This document shows, piece after piece, positions 16,061-24,920 of a DNA stretch of 40,766 nt. Position numbers and translations under genes: made by a program. The first letter of the stretch is position 1. Every line of letters starts with the position of its first letter. The notes below the pieces were generated by a model. The model was not told the origin of the DNA and searched no databases. It saw only the letters and a program-made list of their open reading frames with translations. Source of the DNA: Stenotrophomonas sp. UBA7346 (GTDB lineage Bacteria > Pseudomonadota > Gammaproteobacteria > Xanthomonadales > Xanthomonadaceae); NCBI GenBank assembly GCA_002471015.1, contig DKPB01000017.1:1-40766 (forward strand). Direction: 5' to 3'.

Positions 16061-17437
16061 ATGACTGACTTCTCTTCCCTGCCGCTGTCGCCGGCACTCG
16101 CTCCTGGCATCGACGCGCTGGGCTATACCTCGATGACGCCGGTGCAGGCGCTGAGCCTGCCGCCGATCCTGGAAGGCCGTGACGTGATCGCCCAGGCTCC
16201 GACCGGCAGCGGCAAGACCGCCGCCTTCGGCCTGGGCCTGCTCAACCGGCTCGACCTGTCCGTCAGCCGCACCCAGGCCCTGGTGCTGTGCCCTACCCGC
16301 GAACTGGCCGACCAGGTCGGCAAGCAGCTGCGCAAGCTGGCCACCGGCATCCCCAACCTGAAGCTGCTGATTCTCACCGGCGGCATGCCGCTGGGTCCGC
16401 AGCTGGCCTCGCTGGAAGCACATGACCCGCAGGTCGTGGTCGGTACCCCCGGCCGCGTGCAGGAACTGGCGCGCAAGCGCGCATTGAACCTGGGCCAGGT
16501 CCGCAGCTTCGTGCTGGATGAAGCCGACCGCATGCTCGACATGGGCTTCGAGGAGCCGATCCGCGAGATCGCCGGTCGCACCCACAAGGACCGCCAGAGC
16601 CTGCTGTTCTCGGCCACCTTCCCGGAAGCGATCCGCGAACTGGCCCGCGCCCTGCTCAACGAGCCGGCCGAAGTCACTGTCGATGGCCAGGCTGAAGCCC
16701 CGGCCATCCAGCAGCTGTTCTTCGAGACCGAGCCGGCCAACCGCCAGAAGGCACTCGGCGGCTTGCTGCTGAGGTATACGCCGGAATCGGCGGTGGTGTT
16801 CTGCAACACCCGCAAGGGCGTGGACGAAGTGGCCAACTCGCTGCGTCAGTTCGGCTTCTCGGCGTTGGCGCTGCATGGCGACATGGAACAGCGCGACCGC
16901 GACGAAGTGCTGATGCAGTTCTCCAACCGCAGCTGCAACGTGCTGGTCGCCAGTGACGTGGCCGCACGCGGCCTGGACGTGGAAGACCTGGCAGCCGTGG
17001 TCAACTACGAGCTGCCGACCGACATCGACACCTACCAGCACCGCGTAGGCCGTACTGGCCGTGCCGGCCGCAATGGCCTGGCATTGAGCTTGGTTGCCGG
17101 CCGCGAGCGCAGCCGCGCTGATGCGCTGGAAACACAGCAGGGCAAGCCGCTGAACTGGCAGAAGACTCCGCTGGCAACTGCGCGTCCGGCAGAGCTGCCG
17201 CAGGCAGCAATGACCACCCTGCGCATCGATGGCGGCAAAACCGACAAGCTGCGCGCAGGCGACATCCTCGGCGCACTGACCGGCGATGCAGGGCTGTCGG
17301 CCAAGGCGATTGGCAAGATCGATATCTTCCCCACCCGCTCCTACGTGGCCATTGCCCGTGAGCAGGTTGGCAAGGCCCTGGCCCGCCTGGAAGCCGGCAA
17401 GATCAAGGGCAAGCGTTTCCGCGTTCGCAAGATGTAA
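16061..17437 (+). CDS. dbpA: ATP-dependent RNA helicase DbpA
   Basis: A 458-residue DEAD-box helicase acting in 50S ribosomal subunit assembly, activated by hairpin 92 of 23S rRNA. Motifs in order: Q motif near GYTSMTPVQ (21-29), motif I APTGSGKT (46-53), PTREL, GTPGR, DEAD (153-156), SATFP, ARGLDV and HRVGRTGRAG. The C-terminal 75 residues (about 380-458, from TTLRIDGGKTDKLRAGDILGAL) form the DbpA-specific RNA-binding domain that marks it as DbpA rather than RhlE or SrmB. The ATG has no strong ribosome site. A GCCGGC-CCTG-GCCGGC hairpin follows the stop. Confidence 0.93.
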   Translation: MTDFSSLPLSPALAPGIDALGYTSMTPVQALSLPPILEGRDVIAQAPTGSGKTAAFGLGLLNRLDLSVSRTQALVLCPTRELADQVGKQLRKLATGIPNLKLLILTGGMPLGPQLASLEAHDPQVVVGTPGRVQELARKRALNLGQVRSFVLDEADRMLDMGFEEPIREIAGRTHKDRQSLLFSATFPEAIRELARALLNEPAEVTVDGQAEAPAIQQLFFETEPANRQKALGGLLLRYTPESAVVFCNTRKGVDEVANSLRQFGFSALALHGDMEQRDRDEVLMQFSNRSCNVLVASDVAARGLDVEDLAAVVNYELPTDIDTYQHRVGRTGRAGRNGLALSLVAGRERSRADALETQQGKPLNWQKTPLATARPAELPQAAMTTLRIDGGKTDKLRAGDILGALTGDAGLSAKAIGKIDIFPTRSYVAIAREQVGKALARLEAGKIKGKRFRVRKM

Positions 17438-17440
17438 GCA

Positions 17441-17461
17441 GGTGCCGGCCCTGGCCGGCGC
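17441..17461. other. Palindromic hairpin between dbpA and kinase gene
   Basis: GCCGGC-CCTG-GCCGGC forms a six-pair stem (8 with a G-U and G-C extension) in the 36-bp gap between the dbpA stop and the kinase ATG. The GTGCCGGCC...GGCCGGC core resembles REP palindromes of Stenotrophomonas. It has no U-tract, so it is not a classic terminator. Confidence 0.5.
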
Positions 17462-17473
17462 TTGAGCGCGCAC

Positions 17474-18565
17474 ATGACGTCCCAGCCGTACACCCGCTCT
17501 TCCAGCACTGCGGCGGATACGCACGCCACGGTCTTTCCGTGGCGTGCCGTGTGCGCGGGTTGGATGCTGCTGGTCCTGGTCACCCTGCCAGCAGTGCAGC
17601 TCACCGGCCCCTCAGCCGGCAGTCTGGCTCCCATCGAACTGATGCGCTCCCTGCTGTTCCTGCTTGGCATCTACAGCCCCTGGCTGCTGGCTACACCGGG
17701 CCTTTGGCAACTGTGCACGCGCTGGCCGCTGGGCATGGGCAGCGACGCCAAGGCGGCGGCCAAGCTGTTGGGTGCCGGTCTATGCATCATCCCCGCGCTG
17801 TCGCTCTCCGGCTGGATGTTTGGCTACTACCTCTCGCAACTGGCGCTGCCCCGTGCGCTGCCCGACAGCTGGCTGCACGCAGTTGTCGCTACCAGCCTGT
17901 TCGCACTGCCGACCTATGTCGCTGTCATCGGCATCGGCCAGGCACTGACCTATATCCGCCGCTATCGCCGCCGTGGCGAGCTGCTGGCGCAGGCGCGCGA
18001 GCAAGCATTGCGGGCACGCCTGAATCACCATTTCCTGTTCAACGCACTCAATGCGATCGGCGCACTCGGCTACCGCGATGCCGAGCGCGCCGACGCTGCC
18101 TTGGCGCAGCTGGGTGAGTTGCTACGCAACTTGCTGCAAAGCGAACCTTTCGTCGCCCTGCGCGAGGAAGTGGCGCAGGCGATGGCCTTCATCGAACTGC
18201 AGCGACTGCTGCAGCAACAGCCGGTGCAGGTGCAACTGCAGGCCAGCGCCGACGCTTGGGATGCGCGCGTGCCCAGCCTGCTGCTGCAGCCATTGATCGA
18301 GAACGCCGTGCGCTTCGCCAGCGGCTCAGACACGAACGACGCCACAATCAGCCTGCAGTTCGAGTCGCGCGATGATCTGCTTCACCTGCGGATCCGCAAC
18401 CCGCTTGGCGGCGCTGCCGCCGGCATGGGAATTGGCCTGCAAGCCAGCCGCGAACGCCTGCAGGCGATCTACGGCGAGCGTGCCACGCTGCACGCACAAC
18501 GCGACGCTGCGCACTTCCAGGTCAGCATCCAGCTTCCGCTTGCCAGCAGCGAGCCCGCCGCATGA
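17474..18565 (+). CDS. LytS/YehU-type sensor histidine kinase (His_kinase domain, no periplasmic sensor)
   Basis: A 363-residue kinase. The N-terminal half holds about four transmembrane helices (25-45, 57-75, 95-125, 135-158) with short loops and no extracytoplasmic domain. The phosphoacceptor helix reads LNHHFLFNALNAI, with the histidine at H186. The usual proline before it (NPHFLFN) is replaced by H185. The ATPase has the N-box LLLQPLIENAVRF and G-box GMGIGLQ. ATG 17474 is preferred over an upstream TTG. Its stop overlaps the ATG of the response regulator gene (ATGA), so the two form a two-component operon. The signal is unknown. Confidence 0.88.
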   Translation: MTSQPYTRSSSTAADTHATVFPWRAVCAGWMLLVLVTLPAVQLTGPSAGSLAPIELMRSLLFLLGIYSPWLLATPGLWQLCTRWPLGMGSDAKAAAKLLGAGLCIIPALSLSGWMFGYYLSQLALPRALPDSWLHAVVATSLFALPTYVAVIGIGQALTYIRRYRRRGELLAQAREQALRARLNHHFLFNALNAIGALGYRDAERADAALAQLGELLRNLLQSEPFVALREEVAQAMAFIELQRLLQQQPVQVQLQASADAWDARVPSLLLQPLIENAVRFASGSDTNDATISLQFESRDDLLHLRIRNPLGGAAAGMGIGLQASRERLQAIYGERATLHAQRDAAHFQVSIQLPLASSEPAA

Positions 18566-19269
18566 TCCGCACCCTGCTGATCGACGATGTCGCACTGGCC
18601 CGCGAAAAGCTGCGCCACCTGCTGGGCGCGCATGCGGATATCCAGATCGTTGGCGAAGCGCCCAGCATCGCCCAGGCCCGTTCGCTGCTGGCTGCCGAAC
18701 CGGTCGAGCTGTTGTTGCTGGACATCCAGCTGCCCGATGAAGACGGCCTGCAGCTCGCGCGCAGCCTGGCCGTACCTGCACCGGCGATCATCTTCACCAC
18801 CGCCCATGCAGAACATGCGCTGGCCTCCTACGAACTGGGCGCGATCGACTACCTTCCCAAGCCGCTGGATGCCAACCGCCTTGCCGTCGCACTGGACCGG
18901 CTGCGCAGGCATCTGGCACGCGAGACCATCAACCCGCTGGCACCGCTATGCATCCGCAATGGCAGCCGCAGCGACTACGTATCACCGACCGACATCGACT
19001 ACATCGACAGCGCCGGCCACTATGCCTGCCTGCATGTCGGCAAGCAGGTGCACCTGTTGCGCGAGAGCATCGGCCGGCTCGCCGAGCAACTGGCGCCTGC
19101 CGGCTTCGTGCAGGTACAGCGCGCGGTAATCGTCAACTGCGCACGGGTGCGCTGTCTGCTGCCACGCCGCAATGGCGATGCGACGCTGGAACTGCTGGAT
19201 GGTACACAGCTACCACTGAGCCGGCTGCACCGCGACGCGTTCGAATCGAAGATGGGCAAGGCCGGCTGA
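18562..19269 (+). CDS. LytTR-family (AlgR/LytR-type) response regulator
   Basis: A 235-residue regulator. The receiver domain (1-118) has the acidic pocket D8-D9, phosphoacceptor D54 in LLLLDIQLPD, T80 and K100 in DYLPKP. A LytTR DNA-binding domain follows (about 130-235), with IDYIDSAGHYACLHVG and VQVQRAVIVNCARV. These regulators bind direct-repeat sites. The gene overlaps the kinase gene by 4 bases. AlgR in pseudomonads controls alginate, type IV pili and virulence genes, but the targets here are not known. The next gene, an exported hydrolase, starts 113 bp downstream and could be a target. Confidence 0.9.
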   Translation: MIRTLLIDDVALAREKLRHLLGAHADIQIVGEAPSIAQARSLLAAEPVELLLLDIQLPDEDGLQLARSLAVPAPAIIFTTAHAEHALASYELGAIDYLPKPLDANRLAVALDRLRRHLARETINPLAPLCIRNGSRSDYVSPTDIDYIDSAGHYACLHVGKQVHLLRESIGRLAEQLAPAGFVQVQRAVIVNCARVRCLLPRRNGDATLELLDGTQLPLSRLHRDAFESKMGKAG

Positions 19270-19382
19270 GACGCACGGCTCATGCCACGCCCGGCACGGC
19301 CTGCGCCATTGGTGGCGTCCAGCTGTTCCGTTGCATTTCCAGCAGCGGCAACATCGCAGGCCGCTCCTCGTTCACAACACCC

Positions 19383-20720
19383 ATGCTCAAGCATCTCCTG
19401 CTTCCGCTGCTGCTCGGCTGCAGCTCCCTGGCCTTTGCCGCCGAACTGCGCGTACATCCCGTGGACGGTCCAGCCGATCAACCGGTGCAGATCAGCGTTG
19501 CCGGGCTGCTGCCAAGCCAAGCCGTGAAACTGCAGCTTTCCATGCAGGACAGCAGTGGTAACCGCTGGCTGGCGCACGCCAACTACCGTGCCGATCACAA
19601 CGGCATCGCCGATACCGCCACGGCTGGCGCCGAGGCCGGCAGCTACGCAGGTGTCGATGCAACGGGGCTTTTCTGGTCGATGCAGCCTGAGGCCGGAAAG
19701 GGCAGACCCACGCCACTGCCGATGCGCAGCGAACCCGACGGCCTGCGCTATACGCCGGTAGCGATGCAACTGGAGGCCTTCGTCGACGGCGAGCGGATCG
19801 CTCAGCAGACGTTGTTGCGGCGGATCAACGCGGCCAATGTCGTTGCCACGCCTTTGCAGTTGCAAGGAGTGGTCGGCAATCTCTATCACCCCGCTGGTGC
19901 ACTGGACGATGGCCACCGACATCCAGTGGTCATCACCCTCGGCGGCGCCGAAGGCGGCATCGACACCGCGAATCTATATGCCGCCTGGTTGGCGTCCAAC
20001 GGTTTCGTCGCAGTGGCTGTTGCCTATTACCGGATGCCCGGGTTGCCCAAGGATCTGATCCGCGTCCCCATCGACCCGGTCAGCACCACGGTCGACTGGC
20101 TGCGCGCCCAGCCCTTTGCCGGCAAGGTCGGCGTGATGGGCGGTTCCTGGGGTGGCATCGTGGCAATGGCAGCCGCCGCACATGATCCGCGCCTGCAGGC
20201 GGCAGTGTCATGGGTAGGCAGTCCCGCACCGTTCCGCGGTATCCGCCGTGATGTACCGCCGGCCGATTTCCGCGCCGTGGATGAGCCCGCCTTGAGCGTT
20301 GGTGGCCGCGACCTGCCATTCCTGCCCTATGTGGAACGGCTCAACTGGAATCAGCCGGGCGCGCACGCGGCAGCATTGGAGCAGGCAATGCTGCCGATCG
20401 ACCGCATCAACGGGCCGCTACTGCTGGTCGCAGGTGGTGACGACCAGCTCGGTGTTTCCGGCGAGATGGCGGCATTGGCGATGCAACGCCTGAAGCGCCG
20501 CAGCGCGCCGCAAGCGGACGCCCTGCTGTATTACTCCGACGCCGGCCATCTGATCACGCCCTTCCTGCAGCCCACCACCTTCCGCAGCGACACCGGCCCA
20601 TACATCCCGGTGGGCGGCACTGCCGAAGGCTATGCCCGCGCGGACCGGGAAAGCGGCCCGGCAGTGTTGGCATTCCTGCGCCAGGCGCTGGCCGAAGGGG
20701 ACATCCGGCTGACCCGCTGA
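19383..20720 (+). CDS. Exported BAAT/acyl-CoA thioester hydrolase-like alpha/beta-hydrolase
   Basis: A 445-residue protein with the two-domain layout of type I acyl-CoA thioesterases and bile-acid CoA:amino acid N-acyltransferases: an N-terminal beta-sandwich (about 22-150) and an alpha/beta-hydrolase (150-440). The nucleophile elbow is GGSWGG with S255, and the expected acid and His are D353/D354 (AGGDD) and H389 (DAGHL). A signal peptide is present, with LLGC at 10-13 that might alternatively act as a lipobox. Export is unusual, as CoA esters are cytosolic, so the natural substrate is probably another ester or thioester. The ATG at 19383 was chosen because it begins the signal peptide. Confidence 0.82.
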   Translation: MLKHLLLPLLLGCSSLAFAAELRVHPVDGPADQPVQISVAGLLPSQAVKLQLSMQDSSGNRWLAHANYRADHNGIADTATAGAEAGSYAGVDATGLFWSMQPEAGKGRPTPLPMRSEPDGLRYTPVAMQLEAFVDGERIAQQTLLRRINAANVVATPLQLQGVVGNLYHPAGALDDGHRHPVVITLGGAEGGIDTANLYAAWLASNGFVAVAVAYYRMPGLPKDLIRVPIDPVSTTVDWLRAQPFAGKVGVMGGSWGGIVAMAAAAHDPRLQAAVSWVGSPAPFRGIRRDVPPADFRAVDEPALSVGGRDLPFLPYVERLNWNQPGAHAAALEQAMLPIDRINGPLLLVAGGDDQLGVSGEMAALAMQRLKRRSAPQADALLYYSDAGHLITPFLQPTTFRSDTGPYIPVGGTAEGYARADRESGPAVLAFLRQALAEGDIRLTR

Positions 20721-20727
20721 ACCCGCT

Positions 20728-21072
20728 TCAGGTAGCGCGAGCGCGTAGCGTCACCCGGAAGGCCGCGGCAACAACCGCTACGCTGGCTGCGCCAAACAGC
20801 GCCAGTGCAGTGGCCTCACCGACGCCACGATGGATCAGCAGCAGGTACACGCCGATGCAGCTTGCCTGCGCAAACAATGGCCAGGCAATACGGCGGAAAC
20901 CGCCACGGAACATGCGCCAGGCCAACACCGCGCTCAGCAGCCAGCCGCCGGCGAACGCCAGCGGGTCCAGTGCTGGCGAGAATTCATACACATTGCAGAT
21001 CACGAACCACGCGCTCCAGCCCAGCATCGCCAGCAGCAGCGCCAGTCCACCCAACACCCGCAAGGCGCGCAT
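20728..21072 (-). CDS. Small membrane protein of unknown function
   Basis: I do not recognise this 114-residue protein. It has four hydrophobic stretches: 5-28, 38-52, 64-82 and 87-105. Loops are short and rich in Arg. It overlaps the upstream thioesterase gene by one ATGA (stop and start share 21070-21074), so the two are translationally coupled. Nothing in the sequence points to transport residues or catalytic sites; it may be a helper or an uncharacterised DUF-type membrane protein. Confidence 0.7.
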   Translation of the reverse strand: MRALRVLGGLALLLAMLGWSAWFVICNVYEFSPALDPLAFAGGWLLSAVLAWRMFRGGFRRIAWPLFAQASCIGVYLLLIHRGVGEATALALFGAASVAVVAAAFRVTLRARAT

Positions 21073-21854
21073 CAGGCAAACACCGCCACGCTCTGGCGGC
21101 CGCGCATCACCACCCGGCCCCGCTCATCCCAGGCCTGCATGTCCTGCGACGAATAGCCGTCACCCGCATGCTGGCTGAAGGAACGCAGCAGGAACCATTC
21201 GCCCTGCGGCGAAGGATCGAGCAGCTCAACGTTCCAGGTGATCGAGCTGATCGGCGCAGCAGCGCGGAAACTGGTGAATGCCGCCGGCGGCATCGCATCG
21301 CCCATCGCGATCAGGGCTACCGCGGGATCTACTCCACCGGCGTCGCGATGGCGGATCCAGGTCAGCAGCTCGGGAATCTCCGCAGCTGACACCGGCATCG
21401 CACCACCGGCAGGGCGCATCTGGAAGTTGCGGGTAAAGGCCGGCGCGAACGGCATCGCCGCCATGTCGAAATCACGGTATGCGGCAGGCCCCTGTGCCGG
21501 AAGCTCACCACTGAAATCATGCGCAACCGCACTTTCGCGGGCGCGGCCGAACACCAATGACAAGCGCGCCGCCAAGGCATCGTCGGAATACACATCCACG
21601 CCGACATTCACCACCGACTTGCCCTCGCGCAGTACCGCCGGCACGAAACGCAGCAGGCCGGCTGCAGGCCCAATGAAGGTCACCTGCATCGCGCGCAACG
21701 GCGGTAACGCACCTGCGTGGCCTTGCATCGCCGCGGCCACCGCCAGCGCACTGAGCACGCCGCCGTAGGCGGTGCGACCCTGCCGCCAACTGTCAGGGAG
21801 CAGCAGCCCTTGTGCACCATCGAAGGAAGACAGCAGCTCACTCAACGTCGGCAT
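21072..21854 (-). CDS. TesB-like acyl-CoA thioesterase (double hot-dog)
   Basis: A 260-residue protein of the thioesterase-family (4HBT_3, TesB-like) with two hot-dog halves. The N-terminal half includes GRTAYGGVLSALAVAAAM and PPLRAMQVTFIGPA; the C-terminal half includes SSITWNVELLDPSPQGEWFLL and GYSSQDMQAWDERGRVVM, a segment that holds the conserved catalytic Asp region of this family. Such enzymes hydrolyse medium- or long-chain acyl-CoA in the cytosol. GGAG lies six bases before the ATG at 21854; a longer frame upstream would run into apt. It is followed by the small membrane protein. Confidence 0.85.
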   Translation of the reverse strand: MPTLSELLSSFDGAQGLLLPDSWRQGRTAYGGVLSALAVAAAMQGHAGALPPLRAMQVTFIGPAAGLLRFVPAVLREGKSVVNVGVDVYSDDALAARLSLVFGRARESAVAHDFSGELPAQGPAAYRDFDMAAMPFAPAFTRNFQMRPAGGAMPVSAAEIPELLTWIRHRDAGGVDPAVALIAMGDAMPPAAFTSFRAAAPISSITWNVELLDPSPQGEWFLLRSFSQHAGDGYSSQDMQAWDERGRVVMRGRQSVAVFA

Positions 21855-21888
21855 TCGGAACTCCGCGGATCGGGGTGGGATCAGGTAC

Positions 21889-22431
21889 TCAGTAAACCAG
21901 TGTTGCGGCCAGCGGCAAACCATCAGGCCAGCGTTCACGGCCACCGAGGCCATCCAGCTCCACCAACACCGCGCCACCAACAACCTGCGCCTCAAGCTGC
22001 GCAGCCAACTGCAAGGCGGCAAGCAAGGTGCCGCCGGTGGCCAGCACGTCATCGACCAGCAGCACACGCGCGCCCGGCGGGGTTGCGCCGACGCTGACTT
22101 CGATGCGATCGGTGCCGTATTCCAGCGCGTATTCCTGCTTCAGGGTCGCGCCCGGCAGCTTGCCCGGCTTGCGCACCGGTACGAAACCCACGCCCAGTTC
22201 CAGCGCCAACGCGGTGCCCAGAATGAAGCCGCGTGCCTCCACGCCCAGCACCGCATGCAAGCCGGCGTCACGCCACGGCTCGGCCATGGCCTGCACGGCG
22301 GCACGGAAGCAGGCGCCGTCACCCAGCAGCGGGATGATGTCCTTGAACAGGATGCCGGGCTTGGGGAAATCAGCGATGTCGCGGATCGGGCGCGACCATT
22401 CGGGGTAGGCAGGAGAAGTCATATCAGTCAT
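21889..22431 (-). CDS. apt: Adenine phosphoribosyltransferase
   Basis: A 180-residue purine-salvage enzyme that makes AMP from adenine and PRPP. The PRPP-binding motif VLLVDDVLATGGT lies near residue 120-132, preceded by GVEARGFILG and FVPVRKPGKLPG, both typical of Apt. The start is the ATG at 22431 (MTDMTSPAYPEW); a later ATG at 22422 is possible. It follows SelO after about 15 bp and is followed by the thioesterase gene, suggesting one transcript. Confidence 0.93.
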   Translation of the reverse strand: MTDMTSPAYPEWSRPIRDIADFPKPGILFKDIIPLLGDGACFRAAVQAMAEPWRDAGLHAVLGVEARGFILGTALALELGVGFVPVRKPGKLPGATLKQEYALEYGTDRIEVSVGATPPGARVLLVDDVLATGGTLLAALQLAAQLEAQVVGGAVLVELDGLGGRERWPDGLPLAATLVY

Positions 22432-22445
22432 TCGTGGAGAGGTGC

Positions 22446-24014
22446 TCAGGAGCTGCACGACAGCATCGAGCAGCCGGCGCGGTCACGCGCCCATTCCGGA
22501 CGCTTGTCGGCAAAAGCCTCGCGCCCGGGTTGTTCGTCGTAAGGATGCCGCATCACGTCCAGCAAGTCCGTGATTCCGGCCAGATCGCCTTGTTCGGCAC
22601 GGTCGATGGCCTGCTGGGCCAGCCAGTTGCGCAGCACGTACTTGGGATTTGCCGCCTGCATGGCAGCACGGCGCCGCTGCGGCGACTGCCCAGCGTCCCG
22701 GACCCGCGCGGCATGGCGCTGCAGCCAGTCGGTCAGTGCCGGCAATACCCTTTCGCGGGCGGGCGGTGAATAGAAGGCCTCCTCCAGCGGCGCGGTCTGC
22801 GGCGCGTCGATGTCAATGGACGCCAAGGCGCGGAACGCCAACGTCATATCCATCTCACCGTCCTGCAGCAACTGCTGGAACTGCGTCATCAGCTCGCCAT
22901 CGCCGTCCCGGTACTCGCCCAAGCCAAGCTTCGCCACCAGGTGTGCACGCTCCTCCGCCTCGTAGCGCTGGCGGAAACCATCCAATCCAGCCTGCAACGG
23001 TGCAACCTCGGCAAACAAGGGCGACAACGCCTGCGCCAATCGCACCAGATTCCAGTACGCCACCTGCATCTGCGTGCCAAAGCGGTAGCGGCGGCCCTGC
23101 GCGTCGGTGGTGTTCGGCGTCCATTCCGGATCGTAGTCCTCGACCCAGCCGTAAGGGCCGTAATCCAGGGTCAAACCCAGAATGGACATGTTGTCGGTAT
23201 TCATCACGCCATGCACGAAGCCGACCCGCATCCACTGCGCCACCATCACCGCGGTGCGCGTGCAGACCTGTGCAAACCAGTCGGCGTACAGCGCCTCGCC
23301 CCTGCCCTGCAGTTCAGGGAAATCACGGGCGATGCAGAACTCGACCAGTTGTCGCAGCAGCGTGACATCGCCACGCGCCGACGGCAGCTCGAATGTGCCG
23401 AAGCGGATGAACGACGGCGCGACCCGGCACACCACGGCGCCGGGCTCGGCCTGCGGATGGCCGTCGTAGAACATGTCACGTACCACCGTATCGCCGGTAG
23501 CAACCAGGCTCAGCGCACGGGTAGTGGGCACACCGAGATGATGCATGGCTTCGGAGCACAGGAACTCGCGCAATGACGAACGCAGCACCGCACGGCCATC
23601 GGCGCCGCGCGAGTAAGGGGTTGGGCCGGCACCCTTGAGCTGCAGTTCCCAGCGCTTGCCGCCGGCCAGCAATTCGCCCAGGGAGATGGCACGCCCATCG
23701 CCAAGCTGCCCGGCCCAATGGCCGAACTGATGGCCGCCGTAATTGGCCGCCCACGGCTGCATGCCGGCGAACAAGGCATTGCCGCCGAAGACCTCGGCAA
23801 ATTCAGGGCTGGCAACGACGGTTGTGTCAAAGCCAAGCAACTCTGCTGCGACTTCGGCCGAGTGTGCCAGCAAGCGTGGCGCGGCCACCGGCGTCGGCAT
23901 CACCGCCGACCAGGCGGCACCCAGCACCTCACGGCGCCGTGCGCCGGTTTCGGGGTCGCCGGGCAGCTCACGCTGAAAGCGGTTGTCAAACTGTGGGTGC
24001 GTGTCGTTCATCAT
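22446..24014 (-). CDS. selO: SelO protein adenylyltransferase (YdiU), Cys form
   Basis: A 522-residue pseudokinase-fold enzyme that AMPylates Ser, Thr or Tyr of proteins involved in redox homeostasis. The kinase-like residues are visible: the Lys of ELQLKGAG, the Glu of the SLREFLCSEAMHHL helix, and the Asn/Asp pair in VMNTDNMSILGLTLDYGPYGW with the following DYDP. The tail ends CSMLSCSS; C520, third from last, sits where vertebrate SelO has selenocysteine. Length is close to the bacterial norm (about 480-520). The gene lies between a GST gene and apt on the same strand, in line with a redox-linked cluster. Confidence 0.95.
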   Translation of the reverse strand: MMNDTHPQFDNRFQRELPGDPETGARRREVLGAAWSAVMPTPVAAPRLLAHSAEVAAELLGFDTTVVASPEFAEVFGGNALFAGMQPWAANYGGHQFGHWAGQLGDGRAISLGELLAGGKRWELQLKGAGPTPYSRGADGRAVLRSSLREFLCSEAMHHLGVPTTRALSLVATGDTVVRDMFYDGHPQAEPGAVVCRVAPSFIRFGTFELPSARGDVTLLRQLVEFCIARDFPELQGRGEALYADWFAQVCTRTAVMVAQWMRVGFVHGVMNTDNMSILGLTLDYGPYGWVEDYDPEWTPNTTDAQGRRYRFGTQMQVAYWNLVRLAQALSPLFAEVAPLQAGLDGFRQRYEAEERAHLVAKLGLGEYRDGDGELMTQFQQLLQDGEMDMTLAFRALASIDIDAPQTAPLEEAFYSPPARERVLPALTDWLQRHAARVRDAGQSPQRRRAAMQAANPKYVLRNWLAQQAIDRAEQGDLAGITDLLDVMRHPYDEQPGREAFADKRPEWARDRAGCSMLSCSS

Positions 24015-24062
24015 CTGAAAGTGGGGGCTGCCGGGCCATGCTGCAAGCGCGGCCGGCCGTAC

Positions 24063-24755
24063 TCAACGAGTGCCGCCAATAAGATCCAGCGCCCCGCCGC
24101 GCTGCTCGGCGCGCCGATAGGCAGGCCGTTCTTTGATGCGCGCGAGGAAAGCCTGCAGTTTCGGGTAGTCGCTCATGGGTCCGGCGCGGACTGCCGCCGC
24201 CTGGACCGGAAAACTCATCTGGATATCCGCCGCACTGAAGCGTTCGCCGGCAAACCAGGTGGACTGTGCCAGGGCCTGCTCCATCCAGTCCAGGTGCAGA
24301 CGCAGCTGTGGGCTGATGAAGCTCTTCATCACCTTGTCGACGATGCCGTGGGCGATTGGCTTGGCGAAAAAAGGCATCGGTGCCTTGCGGACTTTTGCAA
24401 ATACCAGGCTCATCACCAACGGTGGCATCGCAGAGCCTTCGGCGTAGTGCATCCAGTAGTGGTATTGCAGCCGCTCTGGCGCCTCCACTGGCAGGGGCTG
24501 CGGCGACAGGCTGCGCTGCAGGTCATAACGGTCGGCCAGGTACTCGAGAATGGCCCCGGATTCGGCCAGGATCAGCGTGTCGTCCTGCAGTACCGGCGAC
24601 TTTCCGAGCGGATGCACCTTGCGCAGTTCCGGCGGTGCCAGCCAGGTCCTGGGGTCACGCTTGTAACTGACCACGTCGTAGGCCAGGCCCAGCTCTTCCA
24701 GCATCCACAGCACGCGTTGCGAACGTGATTGTTCCAGATGGTGCACGGTGATCAT
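24063..24755 (-). CDS. Glutathione S-transferase
   Basis: A 230-residue GST with the thioredoxin-like N-terminal domain (1-80) carrying SRSQRVLWMLEELG, the cis-Pro region KSPVLQDD, and ESGAILEYLADRY, which contacts glutathione. The helical C-terminal domain includes WMHYAEGS and ERFSAADIQMSFP. The ATG at 24755 is chosen since GGAG lies six bases upstream; a start at 24773 would lengthen it by six residues. It is probably a detoxification enzyme. It is followed by selO after 48 bp. Confidence 0.88.
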   Translation of the reverse strand: MITVHHLEQSRSQRVLWMLEELGLAYDVVSYKRDPRTWLAPPELRKVHPLGKSPVLQDDTLILAESGAILEYLADRYDLQRSLSPQPLPVEAPERLQYHYWMHYAEGSAMPPLVMSLVFAKVRKAPMPFFAKPIAHGIVDKVMKSFISPQLRLHLDWMEQALAQSTWFAGERFSAADIQMSFPVQAAAVRAGPMSDYPKLQAFLARIKERPAYRRAEQRGGALDLIGGTR

Positions 24756-24850
24756 CGCTGGCTCCAGCGTCATTCAATCGGTATCAAGATCTGATCCTAG
24801 CCAACAGCCCCGCAACGCAGCGTCAGTGCGAGGCGATGCCCGACGCGAAA

Positions 24851-24889
24851 ACACAAACAAAAACGCCGGAAGCTTTCGCTTCCGGCGTT
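24851..24889 (-). terminator. Intrinsic terminator of the cold-shock gene
   Basis: AACGCCGGAAGC pairs perfectly with GCTTCCGGCGTT around a four-base loop, and on the minus strand the stem is followed by TTTTTGTTTGT. It lies about 31 bases after the cspA stop. Confidence 0.9.
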
Positions 24890-24920
24890 CCAAGCAACCT
24901 TACGGTAGCAAGGGGGTCGA

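Noticed and set aside
18948..19382. Extension of the BAAT-like gene upstream into the response regulator gene
   Set aside because: The added residues overlap the LytTR coding region out of frame, and a signal peptide begins at 19383.
21072..22067. Longer 331-residue version of the TesB-like thioesterase
   Set aside because: Its extra 71 residues are antisense-like and overlap apt; a good ribosome site supports the start at 21854.
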